DNA from: Ligula intestinalis
Lineage: Eukaryota > Platyhelminthes > Cestoda > Diphyllobothriidea > Diphyllobothriidae
NCBI GenBank assembly: GCA_036362985.1
Contig: JAYGXS010000006.1
Coordinates: 8,989,185-9,053,184 of the forward strand
Length of the DNA: 64,000 nt
Direction of reading: 5' to 3'
Positions 35,276-48,104 of this stretch are shown here, one piece after another. Both the position numbers and the translations under genes were made by a program. Under the pieces are notes generated by a model. It saw only the letters and a list, made by a program, of their open reading frames with translations, did not search any database and was not told the origin of the DNA. Position 1 is the first letter of the stretch. The number at the start of each line of letters is the position of its first letter.

Positions 35276-35388
35276 TATTAGTCACTGTACGTCAGATTTT
35301 ATAGTGATTTCGAAGTTCTTGATATATAAAAGTCTCATGAAATAATTTATTATTTTGCTTAAACATGTCTATTGTTCTTTTGTGCCAG

Positions 35389-37068
35389 CTTCTAGTCAGT
35401 CTGAAACCTCTACGTATCAATGGCCTTCGTGCGCAACTTCCCTTAGTACAATTACCGTAGCGTCCTCATCTACACATTCTATAAGTTGTAAGGACAATAG
35501 CATTAGTAACGTTCAAGATCCTACCAGCGTTCAAGACGTTAGCTTCAATCCGGACACTTCCCATTGGACCAGTGTCCCCAGTGCCCCTACCAAATGCTAC
35601 CCTTACACGGAATACCGATAGCTCCGGTACGGAAACTTTCGCATGCGTCAGCTCCTTCAGTTTAAATACAGAAGACAAAACAATGCTGACAGATGACTTG
35701 GAAAGCACAGCTGCCGCCTTAAGCAGCTGCATTACATCCATATCCTCCTTGTCACAAAGTTTACCAAGTGATCCCCAAACAGGCGCTCCGAGAACCCCAA
35801 AGATGAAACGTTATGTGCCGTATTTGCAATCCACCCCATCTTCACAACCAAACAGTTTGAAACTACACCAATCATCTCCAAGAGCCCCGTCGAAGCAACA
35901 CTCTGCTCCGCTGCAGCAATCTATGTTAGCCGTACCACAATGTGTAACCCTAATGCCCTTACCACCACTACGAAAAACTTAATTATCTTACCCACGTTCT
36001 CCACTACAGTCTCCCTTCACAGCACAGATTGCTGTGTCCCAACTTCAACAGTAATCATCTCCGTGTTTGTTGGAGGATGTGGATTCGTGGGCATAATCGA
36101 CAACACGTCAACGACCTTGTGCTCTTTCAAGACACGCGGCCACCCCTAAGTTGTCCTCACTTAGTGTCCCATCTTCAGTGATTCTAGCCCAATCAGAGCC
36201 ACTGCTCGCGTTGATAGAGCCACCAAAACTCACACCACTGTCTGCCTTGGATTTACTGGTCATCAAGCCGGTTACACTATGGACACCAACAATTCAATGT
36301 ATATCTTCGCAGCTTCTGACGCCAACGTTGCCATTGCCAACAACTTTGCAACCGCATTTGACGGCACGAATGCTCCCACCGTCTCCAAAACAGTCTTCCT
36401 ATGCACTCACATCAAAGTCGGTGTCGCAATTTACGCAGCCGCAGCCGCCGCCGTCACCGCCACCACCTCTGTTCTGGCCCGATCTTACATGTAGACCGAA
36501 TGAAGACACCTTGAAAATTCATTGCGACGAAACGCAGGAGGTCGATTTGCCACTCAGAGGGGGTGACGATTCACCTCAGGCTCAACCGAAGCTGCTTATG
36601 GAGCTAGCAGTTTCAAAAGGGACACGAAGCACGTGTACGCAGACGGAACTCGTCCTGGATAGTGAAGAAGAGGTTAGATTAAGACCATCAACCTCGGCAG
36701 GTATGTCTGCCTTGTACCTTTTCAATGTTAACCGTCTTATTGACCATCCGTCATGTGGATTTTTTTTACCAGTGTATATTTTCATTTTTAGTTGTTAGAC
36801 TGTCTAATGTTTCTACCTGACGTAAGACCAGATTTAATGAATACATTTTTTCAACAAGTGGACTGACATAGGCTTAGTACTCCTTCTACTTTTTCAGACA
36901 AGACTCCCGTATTGACTAATGTAAGTACTCTCTTTGCTTGGACAAACGCGATAATAGCCTTAACTCCGTCAGGATACTAATTTTACTTTTTACCAACAGA
37001 GACGAGAAGCTGGATGCCGGAGATGCCTTTGTAAGACGTTACGAAGGGCGTTTTGTCTGAGTACTTAG
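35389..37068 (+). pseudogene. Ser/Thr/Pro-rich gene with 23-bp micro-exon, possibly broken
   Basis: A large Ser/Thr/Pro-rich coding block ends at donor 36700/GTATGT. It is followed by a 23-bp exon (36898-36920, TTTTCAG acceptor, GTAAGT donor) and a last exon 37000-37068; introns are 197 and 79 bp. From 36127 onward the joined frame is open: ...STCTQTELVLDSEEEVRL..., then DKTPVLTN, then a Cys/Arg-rich end RREAGCRRCLCKTLRRAFCL and TAG. Upstream the block changes frame near 35575 and has stops at 35980-35982 and twice more before 36127. These could be mutations or an unrecognised intron. Possible start of the block is acceptor 35388. I do not recognise the family; no domain is visible. Confidence 0.5.
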
Positions 37069-37069
37069 G

Positions 37070-39175
37070 TGAAATGGTGGACCTACCTGAAGATTCTCAT
37101 CCCTCAACTTTACGTCTCTTACTCTATTTTGTAGTGCTTATGTAATTAAATACGTTATACGATAAAGTTATGCCTATAAAACAGTCTTCTCACTGCCCTT
37201 CTATAATTGGTTTCACTCGAGGATGCATGCGTCTTACCGTCAAATGTCCAATAAAATTTGAAAGGAATTCAGAGCAGAGCTATTGACCCCAATCACACTC
37301 TACTGTATATGTAGCTAGGTTTAAAGCACCCGGAAGACTTAGTTTAGTCTGCTTTTCATTTTACATAACTGTAAAACAAAGAAAGTGCAGGATTGCAACT
37401 TGATTTGGCAAGCAGATGCTGCCGTTAATAGTCAATGCACTTAAAATTATGATATCTTGATGCGGTACCTGCATTGCAAGCCATTGCATTGTCATACCGT
37501 CGGGTTAATTGGATTGAGGAAGACAGGGCATGGAGTGGACACTGCCTAAGTCAGTTATCCGTAAGGGTTTATTCCGGCGCAATCAATTGTCCGTGCGACA
37601 CCCATGCTGTGGAGCCTGTGACCGACTGCGTTCGCAAAGTGCGTGAAACTGCTGGACCAACTTTGCGCGAGGTAGAAGCCCCATCCATCTGTAACACAGA
37701 ACCGGGTGTTATAACGATTATACGGTCTGGGCAATACAAAGAAAAGGAAATATACATAAAAATAAAGTCAATGAAAGTATAAAAACAGAAATTCTTATTT
37801 AAATGATGTAATGTTTGTCAACAAAACAGTCCGCAGAATTAAAATTTCGATTGACAGTCCAAAAAGATTTTCTATGGCCATCGCCTCGCGGCTGTTGAGC
37901 GGAATAAAAATACATTGACTGCCACACACGGATAGGCTGGCTGTTTACTAAAAAGTTTGATTACTGTTGTAGTTGATATCAAATTGATACCATCTTGTGT
38001 ATGTTGAAAGAAATTTCCGTTTGTCACATTTATAAAAAAAGTATTTCGAGATTTCGATTGCGACATGAGCAAACCGTTTTCGAAATTATGTTCAACGCTT
38101 TACGAATTTCACAGTTTTGCTTTGTTTTTCCATAAATAACGATTTCGTTCAAGATATTTATTGAAACTTAAGAAATAAGAAATATCTTAAAAGCATTTAC
38201 CTAAATAATGAGTTCTTAAACATCCGTCCTTAGATAGCTGCCTGTGTGGGTCATGACTTTAGAATCGCTCAAACATGACAGCTCATTGCCGAGAAAAATG
38301 CATTTACAGAAAAAAAGCCGAGAATGAATAGGACTGAGATTAATTCAAACAATTTTCTAGAACAAGTTACTGCCTCTAAAAGCGTTTTAGTTAGATATTT
38401 TGAAATTGAATATCCATGTACGATAAATTTTTCGAAGATAAGGTCAAGATCAAAATGGGATATATGACCGGTTTTTGACTTCTTTAAAACTGCTGGAAAT
38501 GAAAGATTTTAGATTTCTACGTAAATCGGAGCCGTTTTCAATACGTTTTTTACTTCGGGTCACCGTTCTTTGATTTTAATTGCACAGCAAAGTGATCCAA
38601 AATATCCTCAAATATTCTTAAACACGATAATCTTTAGCCTCTTCTTTTTGAAGTTTTTATATCGATTGATTTTCGTCTATATTTTGACAACATTTGGATG
38701 GAGTTAGTTAACGAGGTTAATTAGAAAACATATGAGGTCTGGAGGAAGTTCATCTAAAGTCAAATAGACCTACTAATTTCGACGTAGTAAATCACGTTTT
38801 TTTGCTTCTTGTTAGTTTATTACTTATTGTTAGAACACAAAACGTTATATATTTGTAGAGCAAATATTTTTTAACTGAATTAATCAACCTTTTCTCGATT
38901 CTAGTGCTGTATCTCGTAAGTACACTAGCCTCAGCTTCATGGACGCAAAACAAATTGCCTCTTAGTACAAAGGTATACACCGATCTGGTCCAGGATTCAC
39001 AAACCCTGGCTGTTTCGTTTGGCGATGACTGGACACTTCCAGATTATTTTTATCAAGGACGAAATAATTCTGTTACTCGTTAAATGTAAGTAACTAAGGT
39101 ATTACCGGCAAAAAATTATGAAGTGCTGAATACGCGTGTTTCTGGCTTATTAACCGTCATCGGCAGCACCTACAA
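37070..39175. other. No gene recognised
   Basis: AT-rich sequence. A plus frame at 37474-37782 (102 codons) has no domain and no splice partner. Nothing else could be supported. Confidence 0.45.
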
Positions 39176-39181
39176 AACTCC

Positions 39182-39335
39182 AGTATATTCACAGAAACTG
39201 CCGCTACACTCGAGTTTCGAATACGCGACCACTGAGCTAGAGACAAACGTCCTATCCACTGAGCCAACGGGTCAACATCTTTGCCGGTTGTCGATCGGGA
39301 TATAGATTAGTGCAAAGGTGTACACCGATCTGAAC
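39182..39335 (-). repeat. tRNA-derived SINE head
   Basis: On the minus strand GTTGGCTCAGTGGATAGGAC fits an A-box region and GTATTCGAAACTC a B box about 40 bp later. The flanking GTACACCGATCTG phrase also occurs near the SINE pair at 18.0-18.4 kb (ACAGATCGGTGTACGC), pointing to the same SINE family. Confidence 0.5.
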
Positions 39336-39731
39336 CACAGTTGGGTTGGTGCTGCCGATGACGGCCAATAAGCCAGAACTATGTGTATTGAAAACTGTCT
39401 CTGTTGTGAACAAATATAATCAAACATTGTCTGCATTTTGTGAATGTATTTTTATACTATACCACGCATAAATATGAATCTTTTCTCCGCAGCGCTTTAT
39501 AACATAGGAAAGTTTTTGGATATCAGCAAACGTTGGATTTCACCAATTTCCGCCTACATCTTCTCCAAGTTTACTGATCTGAATGGAATTCAATTCTAAT
39601 AAACAGCATTTTGCGCTTCAAGTCAACCCGATGAACTCAATAAACGACCTCAACTTTGTGTTAAATCCCACAATCCTCAACCTTGCACCAGATATGTCAC
39701 CTACTGTAAACCCGGGATTTCATCCGTCCAG

Positions 39732-40830
39732 GTGACTTGGCCGGATACATCTGTACACGAACCGCCGAAACTACAAATTGCCGCAATTTGCAATACATTC
39801 CCAACGTGCGTCCACCTTAAGGGACCCAAACCCAGAGCACCACGCCAATCGATGAGGACAGGGTTTCTGTTTGAGTGCGTAGTTATAGATATTATCGTTC
39901 CTCTCCCCATTTCACATTCTGACGACCGATACATCTTAGAAATGGTCGACGTCTTCATGAAATGGGCTGAAGTGGTACCCTGACCCAAAAACGACATCCG
40001 CGTGTTACACTTTCCTCTGTCGATGGGCCTGTGGATCGGTGGCCCCAGTTTACGTACATTCGGATTGCGAGGCAAACTTCAAGAACAAATTGGTCTGCCA
40101 CTTCTGTGACTTGTAACTTATCCACAAAACCAGAACCACACCGTTTCACGCCGAAGCAAGCAGCCAAGTCGAACGGATCGATCGCACGCTCATTAATTTG
40201 CTTAAGACTTTTTATTACACTCATTATCTCCAAAAATGGGATACGCACCTACCCTTAGCTCTGATAGCCAATAAGGTCAGTGTTCATATGTCGACAGGGT
40301 AAGCATTTTTCTCATGCTAGCTGGGTGTGATTTGTGCTTACCCGCCGACTCTCAGTTTCCCATATCTGCAAGACGCCCACCAAATAAATACGTCTCATTT
40401 CTACAAGAGGCATTGTGCCTGCCCACATTCTGGCATGGGGACACTTGCACACCTCCTCAGAGCGACGGAAGGACTTCTTTGATGGGCCTACTCATGGAGT
40501 ACCTGCCATTACGGACATCTATTGTGACGATATCGATCAACACCTCAAATCGTTATTCCAGCCAAGTTCTTTCATCAATGGGTATGGCCACACAGGATTG
40601 TCGATTCCTTGACGCCTAGCATATATATTATTCGCGACGCACAGGTGCCAGAGAGACTTGCGTTCACAACACACTTCGACAAGCTCAAACCGTATCGGGG
40701 TAAACTTTCGATGACGACAGCTGAATCCATCCCTTTCGTACCCCCGCATCTCGTGCCGGAATTGATCGACAAAGCTAAAATCAGCCCTTCCACCAGCGAG
40801 ACCGGTGGCGATCCTGGGGACTAGACCGCA
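39732..40830 (+). pseudogene. Ty3/gypsy integrase remnant
   Basis: In order: the integrase core start (RTGFLFECVVIDIIVPLPIS, ILEMVDVFMKWAEVVP, keeping the first catalytic Asp), a decayed middle (IHKTRTTPFH, then SSQVERIDRTLINLLKTF, which holds the catalytic Glu region; the second Asp is not readable), then a C-terminal piece RLAFTTHFDKLKPYRG ending GDPGD and a stop at 40824. Stops and shifts break it. It differs from the integrase at 45.9-47.6 kb, so two gypsy lineages are present. Confidence 0.7.
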
Positions 40831-40847
40831 TCTAGAGGGTGGCGGTC

Positions 40848-41103
40848 TGTAACATTTATTTACTGAATCAATGTATACATTTTGAAACAACATTACCATT
40901 TTTCTTCTGTATTTCGAGTTCGTTTCTACTGGAGTGCAATTTCGTAGAAGGAAGAGTACGATGAGGAATGATTCTGCGGACTTCAATCGATCCGTCAAAC
41001 AGGACGTTCTTGGTTGAAGTAGGAGAACGTCTGCAGACTGTGTGAACAACAATCTTGTTAGAATAAATGGAAATTATTTTCGTACCACCGTTTTTAATAA
41101 ACA
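40848..41103 (+). repeat. Candidate 3' LTR of the gypsy remnant
   Basis: TGTAACATTT starts directly after a purine-rich AGAGGGTGGCGG and 23 bp after the end of the integrase frame. The stretch holds AATAAA near 41062 and ends AATAAACA at 41103, giving TG...CA ends. Its right end coincides with the start of repeat R. No second LTR was found in the window. Confidence 0.4.
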
Positions 41104-41965
41104 ATCACACTAGGGCCTCACTCTGACTCTTTTGTCTGTTGATGTGATTGCTGGAATTGACAGGACATTTGAAGAGAGGAGATAAGAGAAAACGATGCGC
41201 CCACTGAGACCCGTGTTTTAACGAAGAAACTCGACGTTCGACGATCGAGCATGGGTATTGGGAATATCATTGCAATAGATACTTAACAGAAGCAGCCTAC
41301 CACACTGTCCAAACACGCGTGGGCAGGGATATTTAACGCTACGACCTGTAAAAGGTGGCACATAAAGAGTTGCTGAGAGCATCTGCGCTGGGTTGGGTTG
41401 GAATCGAGAAGATGGATGGAAGTGGTTTACAAAGCGGTTACTAACCCGACTCAGCGACCTGAAACGAAACAAATATGCCGCGCGGTCGCACAAATGAACT
41501 ATAGTCGTCGATATGGTACTCGTCAACTTTGCCATTTATGTCAAATCAGTTCGTCACACATGCAGAAAGAGGATAAAAGTAAATGACAACAATTCTGCGC
41601 CCGGGGCTCCACAGGGCAATCAGCCGAATTGTGATCTGTGCCAAGCTGCCATATACGATGCCGACTGTCTCAATGACCGAAGTTTGAACCACGTCATCTT
41701 GGCATCCGCGGAAAAGCCCCCACTTGAAGTTGAATGCAGAAGTAGCGTCTTCTAATTATTCGCCAGGTGGACAACATTACCTGGTTGGTATGACAAACAG
41801 ACGAAGCCCAAAAAAGGAATCGGGGCAGGCGTGCTGGCAAATTGCCAGACCCGAATCGGCCAGATTGTGACTTCCAAGACCGTTGTGGCCCAAAAGCAGG
41901 CACCGGGTGGTAGCATGCCGGAAAGAAAAGCGCAAGACCGTTTGGTTTCATGCATGGTCTCATAA
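41104..41965 (-). repeat. Dispersed repeat R, copy 1
   Basis: 41104-41576 is nearly identical to 63533-64000 over its full visible length, and 41590-41960 is homologous in opposite orientation to 56440-56790. The minus frame 41535-41218 (VSNRFVNHFHPSSRFQPNP, then CPRVFGQCGRLLLL) stays open in both the 41.2- and 63.6-kb copies with only a few residue changes. No known domain, tail or terminal repeat was seen. Confidence 0.7.
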
Positions 41966-42439
41966 ATCTTACACAGGCTCCATATTCCTAAAAGGCATCC
42001 ATTAAATTTATTTAACTTTTGTCCCATAAAGCGGGGGATAGTTTTTTAGTAATCAGCTAAGCTTATCCACGTGTTATGGAGTAAAACCAGGACCTAATTC
42101 CACATTGTGATACCTGAGCCCGCAACTTGTTCTTATGAAAAAACTTCATCCAATTAAAGTGGTAAAAAAATCGCCTTTTTTCCCGTTCCAATAGTCAAAA
42201 TTGAAGTGCTAATATTCGTTACTTTTCGGAGCATAGTATAGACAATAACTTTGTGCTACATAGCGGGTAGAAGGCAGTTGTTTGCGGAAGTTAACTAGAA
42301 TAGCTAATTCACCGAAATTTGGGATCCATTTAGAAAAATATAGGTGTACGCCTTTGAAGTCCTTAGTTGTCACATCAAAATATCAAGAATTAGATACAAT
42401 TTAAACAGGATTTCAGTCAAGAACATGTAGACAGTCAAA

Positions 42440-43340
42440 TCTTGCATTGGTGTTTCAACCTTTATTCTTCACATAGTTCACGTTTTGCTGTAACATATTA
42501 TATCGAGTCGGTGTTTGAATGTTTTCACGTATTTGGACATAACAATCGCCTCACATAGGTCATTTAACGAGTCCACGACCCGATCTGGGAAAAATATTCT
42601 CTTACATCCACTCGTCCTTGGAGCACAATTTTAGTACGGCCTAACAACAGCCTTAGCAAGTAGAAGCTTGCAAGCTATAGTCTCACTCGAAGCGGGCTAA
42701 CGATTGGCCTACACGGGCGAATGTACACAGGCCGTCAATCAATTGATAATTCGAAATTCATATTGCAGTCCATCGTCGAAGAACGTAGCTAATCCTATCA
42801 GGGGCTATTTAAGGAGAGGATCTGATTGGGACACCGTTTACACGCGTTTGTTTCCCTAAATTTGCATTCTTTATTTCGTGGTCTTGCTTTGGGGATTTCC
42901 CGGGAGATACGTTAAGTGGCGAGTTGGAAAAGGTCATTACCTATGAGAGCGCAGTCCAAGCCACGCACAATATGGAATGTTTTTATAAAATTTCCGCATA
43001 ACTGCCTGTAACCGAAATGATATAGAGTACGGTTACTTAGGCTGACCACATAGGGTAGTGCGCCTTGGCCTCATACTATTTTTTTTGCCCACCACTGCAC
43101 CCTTTCAAGTACGTTATATTCTTGCCGCATCCACAGTCTTCAGGCTTGAATTGCGTATTGAAGATTTGGCCCTATGAAGGCACCGAAGATTTTTGAGGAA
43201 CAGTCCTCCTAACAACATCCCATCTAGAAGCCGTTAGCATATTATATACCAGCCTTAATTTACTTCGAGGTACCCGAATTGAGGAGAGATCCCCAAGTAC
43301 GAAGTCACTTATCCCAAACTTCCTTTCCAAATGGCTAAAA
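42440..43340 (-). pseudogene. LINE C-terminal remnant
   Basis: On the minus strand, decayed pieces read LERVQWWAKKIV, then LCGNFIKTFHIVRGLD, and further down CAPRTSGCKRIFFPDRVVDS followed by LNDLCEAIVMS and FKHRLD. This is the usual LE+VQRRAT...RGDLI...RRVVDxWNxLP...FKxRLD order of CR1/Jockey-like LINEs. AATAAAGGTTG near 42460 marks the 3' UTR. It runs into the assembly gap on its 5' side. Confidence 0.6.
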
Positions 43341-43344
43341 AAAA

Positions 43345-43444
43345 NNNNNNNNNNNNNNNNNNNNNNNNNNNNNNNNNNNNNNNNNNNNNNNNNNNNNNNN
43401 NNNNNNNNNNNNNNNNNNNNNNNNNNNNNNNNNNNNNNNNNNNN
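43345..43444. other. Assembly gap (100 N)
   Basis: Exactly 100 N, the conventional length for a scaffold gap of unknown size. The LINEs on each side point away from each other, so the true junction is unknown. Confidence 0.99.
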
Positions 43445-43559
43445 ACGACCCATGTATTAGTTATCTATCTACGCTCAGACGCATTACAGAGATTCACGAG
43501 TCAGCCCAGAACATTGAAACAAATAAGACCATAGCAGCAGAACATCGGGCAATCGAGTC

Positions 43560-44761
43560 CCCAGAAGGAACAGCCCAAATCTCCCGGAAACAAATAAATA
43601 ATCATCAAAGACAAGGCCCCCAAATCATGCTTGATGACCAAGGAATCGTAATAGTCAAATGGTACTTATCCAGAAATATGGAAATAATCATATATTACCC
43701 CAATTTTCAAAAACGGAAATCGGTCCAATGCCGAAAATTCTCGTGGTGTTAACCGAACATCGGTTTTAGCAAAAATCTTAGAAAAAATAATTTATAACCA
43801 AATGTTAGACCATCCGACGAATGTAAATCTAATACCACCCTCTCAACATGCATTTTTACCCAAAATTCATGTCAGTCCTGACATCTCAATTTTTTGAAAT
43901 TCGTCTCCAGAAATCGAGATGATGGGAACACGGTAAAAAAAGCCTTTGATAAAGTTCTCCATAAAAGACTGACTGTGAAGCTAGTGAGTCACGGGCTTCG
44001 GCCCACCCTCCTTGATTTCCTCAAATCCTATCTTAAAAAACCGATTCCAAGTAATACAACTTTGAAATATAGTATCAGAAACAGCTCATATAAGCAGTGG
44101 TGTTTTTCAAGGCACTATCCTAGGTTCCCTCTTATTTCTCATTTACATTCATGAGTTATCCACGATATCAACCCCTGCTCAAACATTTATACGTGCAGAT
44201 GACTTAAAACTTGCATATGCCTATAACAAACATTCGATAGGTAGTGTGCATATAATAATTTAATTCGACCTTCAAAAAATAAACGACTGGAGTGTTCAGT
44301 GGCAAATGCCGTTTTCACCAATAAAATGTCACCTCATGATTATCGGACCACTAAAACTTCCCCCCGTAATGTATAGTGGTCAAGAAATAAAAGAGCAAAC
44401 ATCTTTAAAAGATTTAGGTCTTAGCTATTATAATACTCTTGACTTATCCCCGCGTGATAAACAAATCGCGCCAAAAGCCAATCGACTATGTGGCTTCATA
44501 AGTAAAAATTTCACATCAATTACACTTACGACTAAACTTTACAAAATGTACTTTTTACCTATCCTAGATTACTGCTCAATATTTTTCGGTACCATGTCAT
44601 CTGATGGCAACCAGAATCGAGACAGAATCCAGAGAATGCTTACCAGATTTCTGTGTAAACGCGATGACACCCGAGACTCCTATGCAATAATGTACAAAAG
44701 ATATGGTCTTAAACCCCTCTGGCAAAGGTGACTCCAAAATGGTTGAACTTTCCTATCTAAA

Positions 44762-44799
<38 letters not shown>

Positions 44800-45240
44800 A
44801 TAATACGTAAAAAACCAAAACGGCTTCCGTCTTACTAGAAACAACAAGCATACAATTCATAACGCTAAAGCTAGGACGGCCCAGCGATCAAATTTCTACA
44901 CCATAAGATATGCGATCATATGGAATGCCCCACCAAACGATATGCTTAAAAGCCACAGTTTAGCCGAATTAAGAAGACCAAACAGTTCTCCTCAAATGAC
45001 ATGACGCATATATTTCTGAACAAAATAGGACACTTTGCAAACCAGTTCTTTGACATCCAATTCGGACCAAAAGGGATCTAACGGTCCAGGAGAGTTCCCG
45101 CACATTTTAGGGAAAACTAGCTACAGCTGGAGGCTTTCCAGACGATGGTTTCCAGTGCTGATCAAATTAAAGCTCAAGCAAAATTGTGCTTTGCCTCCTT
45201 TTTCAGTACTTAAAAATAAAATAAAAACAAAAACTAGGAA
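43560..45240 (+). pseudogene. AT-rich LINE remnant, family 3 (RT and C-terminus)
   Basis: Plus-strand pieces: a degraded finger region with a PQFSKTEIG/NSWxF-like context (43660-43830), KAFDKVLHKRLTVKLVSHGL (43940-44000, from the DFxKAFD motif), a readable RADDLKLAYAY near 44190-44225 (Tyr of YADD changed to Arg), then LKDLGLSYYNTLDLS, YKMYFLPILDYCSIFF and IQRMLTRF (44306-44731). A C-terminal FYTIRYAIIWNAPPNDM lies near 44900. Its AT-rich codons set it apart from families 1 and 2. An (AT)16 microsatellite lies at 44765-44796, between two parts of the C-terminal domain. Confidence 0.7.
44765..44796. repeat. (AT)n microsatellite
   Basis: Uninterrupted AT dinucleotide run of about 16 units inside the family 3 LINE remnant. 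Confidence 0.95.
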
Positions 45241-45614
45241 CAAATGATCTATTCCAATATTCTTAAATTAACATCTCAATGTTTATAAAAAAAGTAATAT
45301 GAAAGAAAAAAAATTCTCTACAACTATACTAAAATACCGATTGTTTTCTCTTATAAGGTATCAGTAGAATGAATGTTAATCATGTAAATCTCAATTTCAC
45401 CAAGATATTCGACAAACAAAAGGCCGAGTGTCTTCTGCCGATGCACTTGAATGACGATGGTGCTTCGCAATCAGCTTCCAGCTGCCTCGACTAACCTCAG
45501 ACATCTGTAATGCACCATATTATTATCAAAATCCAGCCAATGGGCAAGATTGTAATCTCCGTATTGAGCAGACCCATACATACGGAAGATGCGATGTCCT
45601 CAGCTGATGATGTT

Positions 45615-45966
45615 TGTGACGACCTACAAGAATATGGTCAGTAGGCACCACACATACGCACTATCGTAAGACAGGATAGTAGAAGAAGAAACTCTGGATA
45701 AAACGAATGTATAATGATGTAGAAGTTATAATAGGGTTATGAATAATATAGGGAGTGAATATAAGGGATGATTGTATCAAGTGACTACAAGGGGTTAATA
45801 GGGAGGGAGCAGCCGGCTGCCAATAATGGAGATGGTCATATAAAAGGATTGGGATTAAAGTTGAAGTTGCTGGCCGACAGGTGCGTTGGCCGTGTTAGAT
45901 ATTTTGAAAAGGGAAATAGTGGGAATCTTTAGTCAAGTTTACCTGGGAAGGTTGGGTCTTGTGACA
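45615..45966 (-). repeat. 3' LTR of the gypsy element
   Basis: Matches 53638-53989 almost end to end with about 20 substitutions and no clear indels by eye. Since the two LTRs are identical at insertion, this gives a dating handle of about 5-6 percent divergence (estimate by eye). Confidence 0.92.
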
Positions 45967-47989
45967 CAGCCCCCTTCAGAAGATTGAGCGCTGTCCTCAG
46001 CGCGGGGTAAGTTAGGAGTGGGGATGTAGGGTAATGTAGAAGTGACTGCGTGGGATGTTGAAGGAGTGGGATTTTGAACAGGTGGGGAGTCAGAGATGCA
46101 CGGTTTTAGATGATTAAAATGTACTTGTAGGGTCCTACTGAAAGGGTTAGATTCCAGGCGGATACTGACGACAGAAGTTGACATTGGCCTTAGGACAATG
46201 TAAGGTCCGGACCACTGGCGATGGAATTTCCTTGAAGCACCTACTGGGGGGTTGTCGTTGCGCAACCAAACACGATCACCAGGTTCGTATTGTACTCCAT
46301 GTGCCAAATGGTCGTAATAGTTCTTCTGATGTGAGTGTGCGGCTTGCAGTTTTTCTCTGGCGGCGGTGTGAATGTGTTTTAGAGAGTCTATGAGTTGGCT
46401 AAGATACGGATGCTGTTGTTCTGTTGCCGGTATGGCATGTGGTATAGTTATTTCAGAAGGTAACCGAAGATCACGTCCGAAAAGCATAGTGTGGGGAGTA
46501 TACGAAGTAGAAGAGTGGATCGTGGCGCGGTAGGCTAAGAGACATCGGGGAAGAAATTCATCCCAGGAGTCTGAACGAAATTGATCGACCATGCTGCGAA
46601 GGAATGATATAAGTGTCTTATTTGTGCGTTCTGTTTGTCCATTTCCGGCGGGATGGAATGGGGAGGAACATGTTTTTGCTATACATAGCAAGTGACAAAG
46701 AGCCCGAAACAGGCGACTTTCGAAACCGGTCCCTTGATCCGTGTGGATGATGAAGGGTGCTCCGTACCGGGTGATCCAGTTGTCAATTAGTGCTGCTGCT
46801 ATGGTAGGGATTTCTTGATCAGCAAGTGGGATGGCTTCGCACCATTTCGTGAAATAATCAACGATGACTAGGATGAGGTGGTTTTTCTTTGTTGTCTCAA
46901 AAGGAGGTCCAATGATGTCTAACCCGATGCGGTGGTTAGGGAAGCCTGATGACATTGGTTCTAGCGGTGCCCGTAGACGGGTGAAGGGATCTTTGATTTG
47001 AGCACAAGTCTTGCACCTCTGACAGAAGAAGACTACGTCCGCTCGCTGAGCGGGCCACCAGTATCGTTGATGGATTGCAGCGAGGGTTTTCGCCTGACCA
47101 CAGTGTGCTAGTTCTTCATGGGTGTCGCGGATGAGTTGATGTCTAAGAATGCGAGGTACCACTAGACGTTGGGGAAGGGAGGGATGATGCTGAAAAAATA
47201 AGATGTTGTCCACTAGGCGGAGATAAGGCCACATCGACCAAAGGCAATGGGCTTCCCAGCTGAAACTTTCCATGTCGTGGGCGGTGGGTTTGGAGGAACC
47301 GTGTTGCTGTCGGTCGTAAATGAGGGGGATATCGGGGTCGGATGTCTGCATTTGTGCCCATTGTTCTTGCGCAGCGTGAGACATGTGTATGGCTGATATC
47401 GAAAGGCTGGTGTCCGGTGCCATGGTCGGAGGGAGTGGTGGGCGGGAGAGCGCATCGGCGTTAGTGTGTTGTTTGCCGGGACGAAACTCAACTTTATAAT
47501 CAAATTCTTCAAGCATTTCTCTCCATCTGGCGACCTGTCCTTCGGTGTCTTTGAAATTCCGGAGCCATTTGAGTGCTTGATGATCGGTGCGTACGACAAA
47601 TGTTGAGCGAGCAAAAGGTGTCGGAATTATTTGACAAACATGACTAGGGCTAGCATTTCTCATTTTGTTGTGCTATACTTACGTTGGGCTGTGTCCAAGC
47701 ATTGACTGGTGTAAGCTATTACGCGTTCATGGCCATCCTTGTCGGCTTGGCTTATGACGGCGCCAATGGCAAATCCACTGGCGTCAGTGTCCAAAATAAA
47801 TGGTGGACTGTGAATGCTGCCATTTGGGAAAACAAGAATGGGTGTAGACGGTAGAGCATCTCGGAGAGTTGAGAAGGCTTGACCGCATTCTGCCGTCCAC
47901 GTAAAAGTACGATCTTTCTCTGTCAATCGGTTGACGGGGAAGGCGATGTTCGCAAAGCCGTATATAAAGCGACGGTAGTAGGAAACCAA
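45967..47989 (-). pseudogene. Gypsy RNase H and integrase
   Basis: RNase H starts near 47989 (VSYYRRFIYGFANIAFPVNR is the end of the RT connection, then FILDTDASGFAIGAVISQ carries the first RNase H Asp) and, after a shift near 47650, continues VVRTDHQALKWLRNFKDTEG and PGKQHTNADALSR. The integrase in the frame 47663-45939 has the HHCC zinc-binding box (H, H, CQRC..C), a core with GLDIIGPPF, HTDQGTGFES and NGQTERTNKT (the D, D and E residues), and a C-terminal GDRVWLR / WSGPYIVLRPMS segment of GPY/F type. This integrase frame of 574 codons is still open and is the best preserved part of the element. No chromodomain is visible. Confidence 0.9.
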
Positions 47990-48104
47990 ACCTTAAACGA
48001 CCGCACGTCTGTTTGCGATTGTGGTATCGGCCATCTACGTATCTGTTAGATCTTCTCGGGGTCGGGAGCGATGCCCGCTCCGGATACCACGTGTCCAAGG
48101 TATG

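Noticed and set aside
37474..37782. 102-codon plus-strand frame
   Set aside because: No recognisable domain and no acceptor or donor context consistent with a gene.
46178..46393. Plus-strand frame within the gypsy integrase
   Set aside because: Shadow of the 574-codon minus-strand integrase frame.
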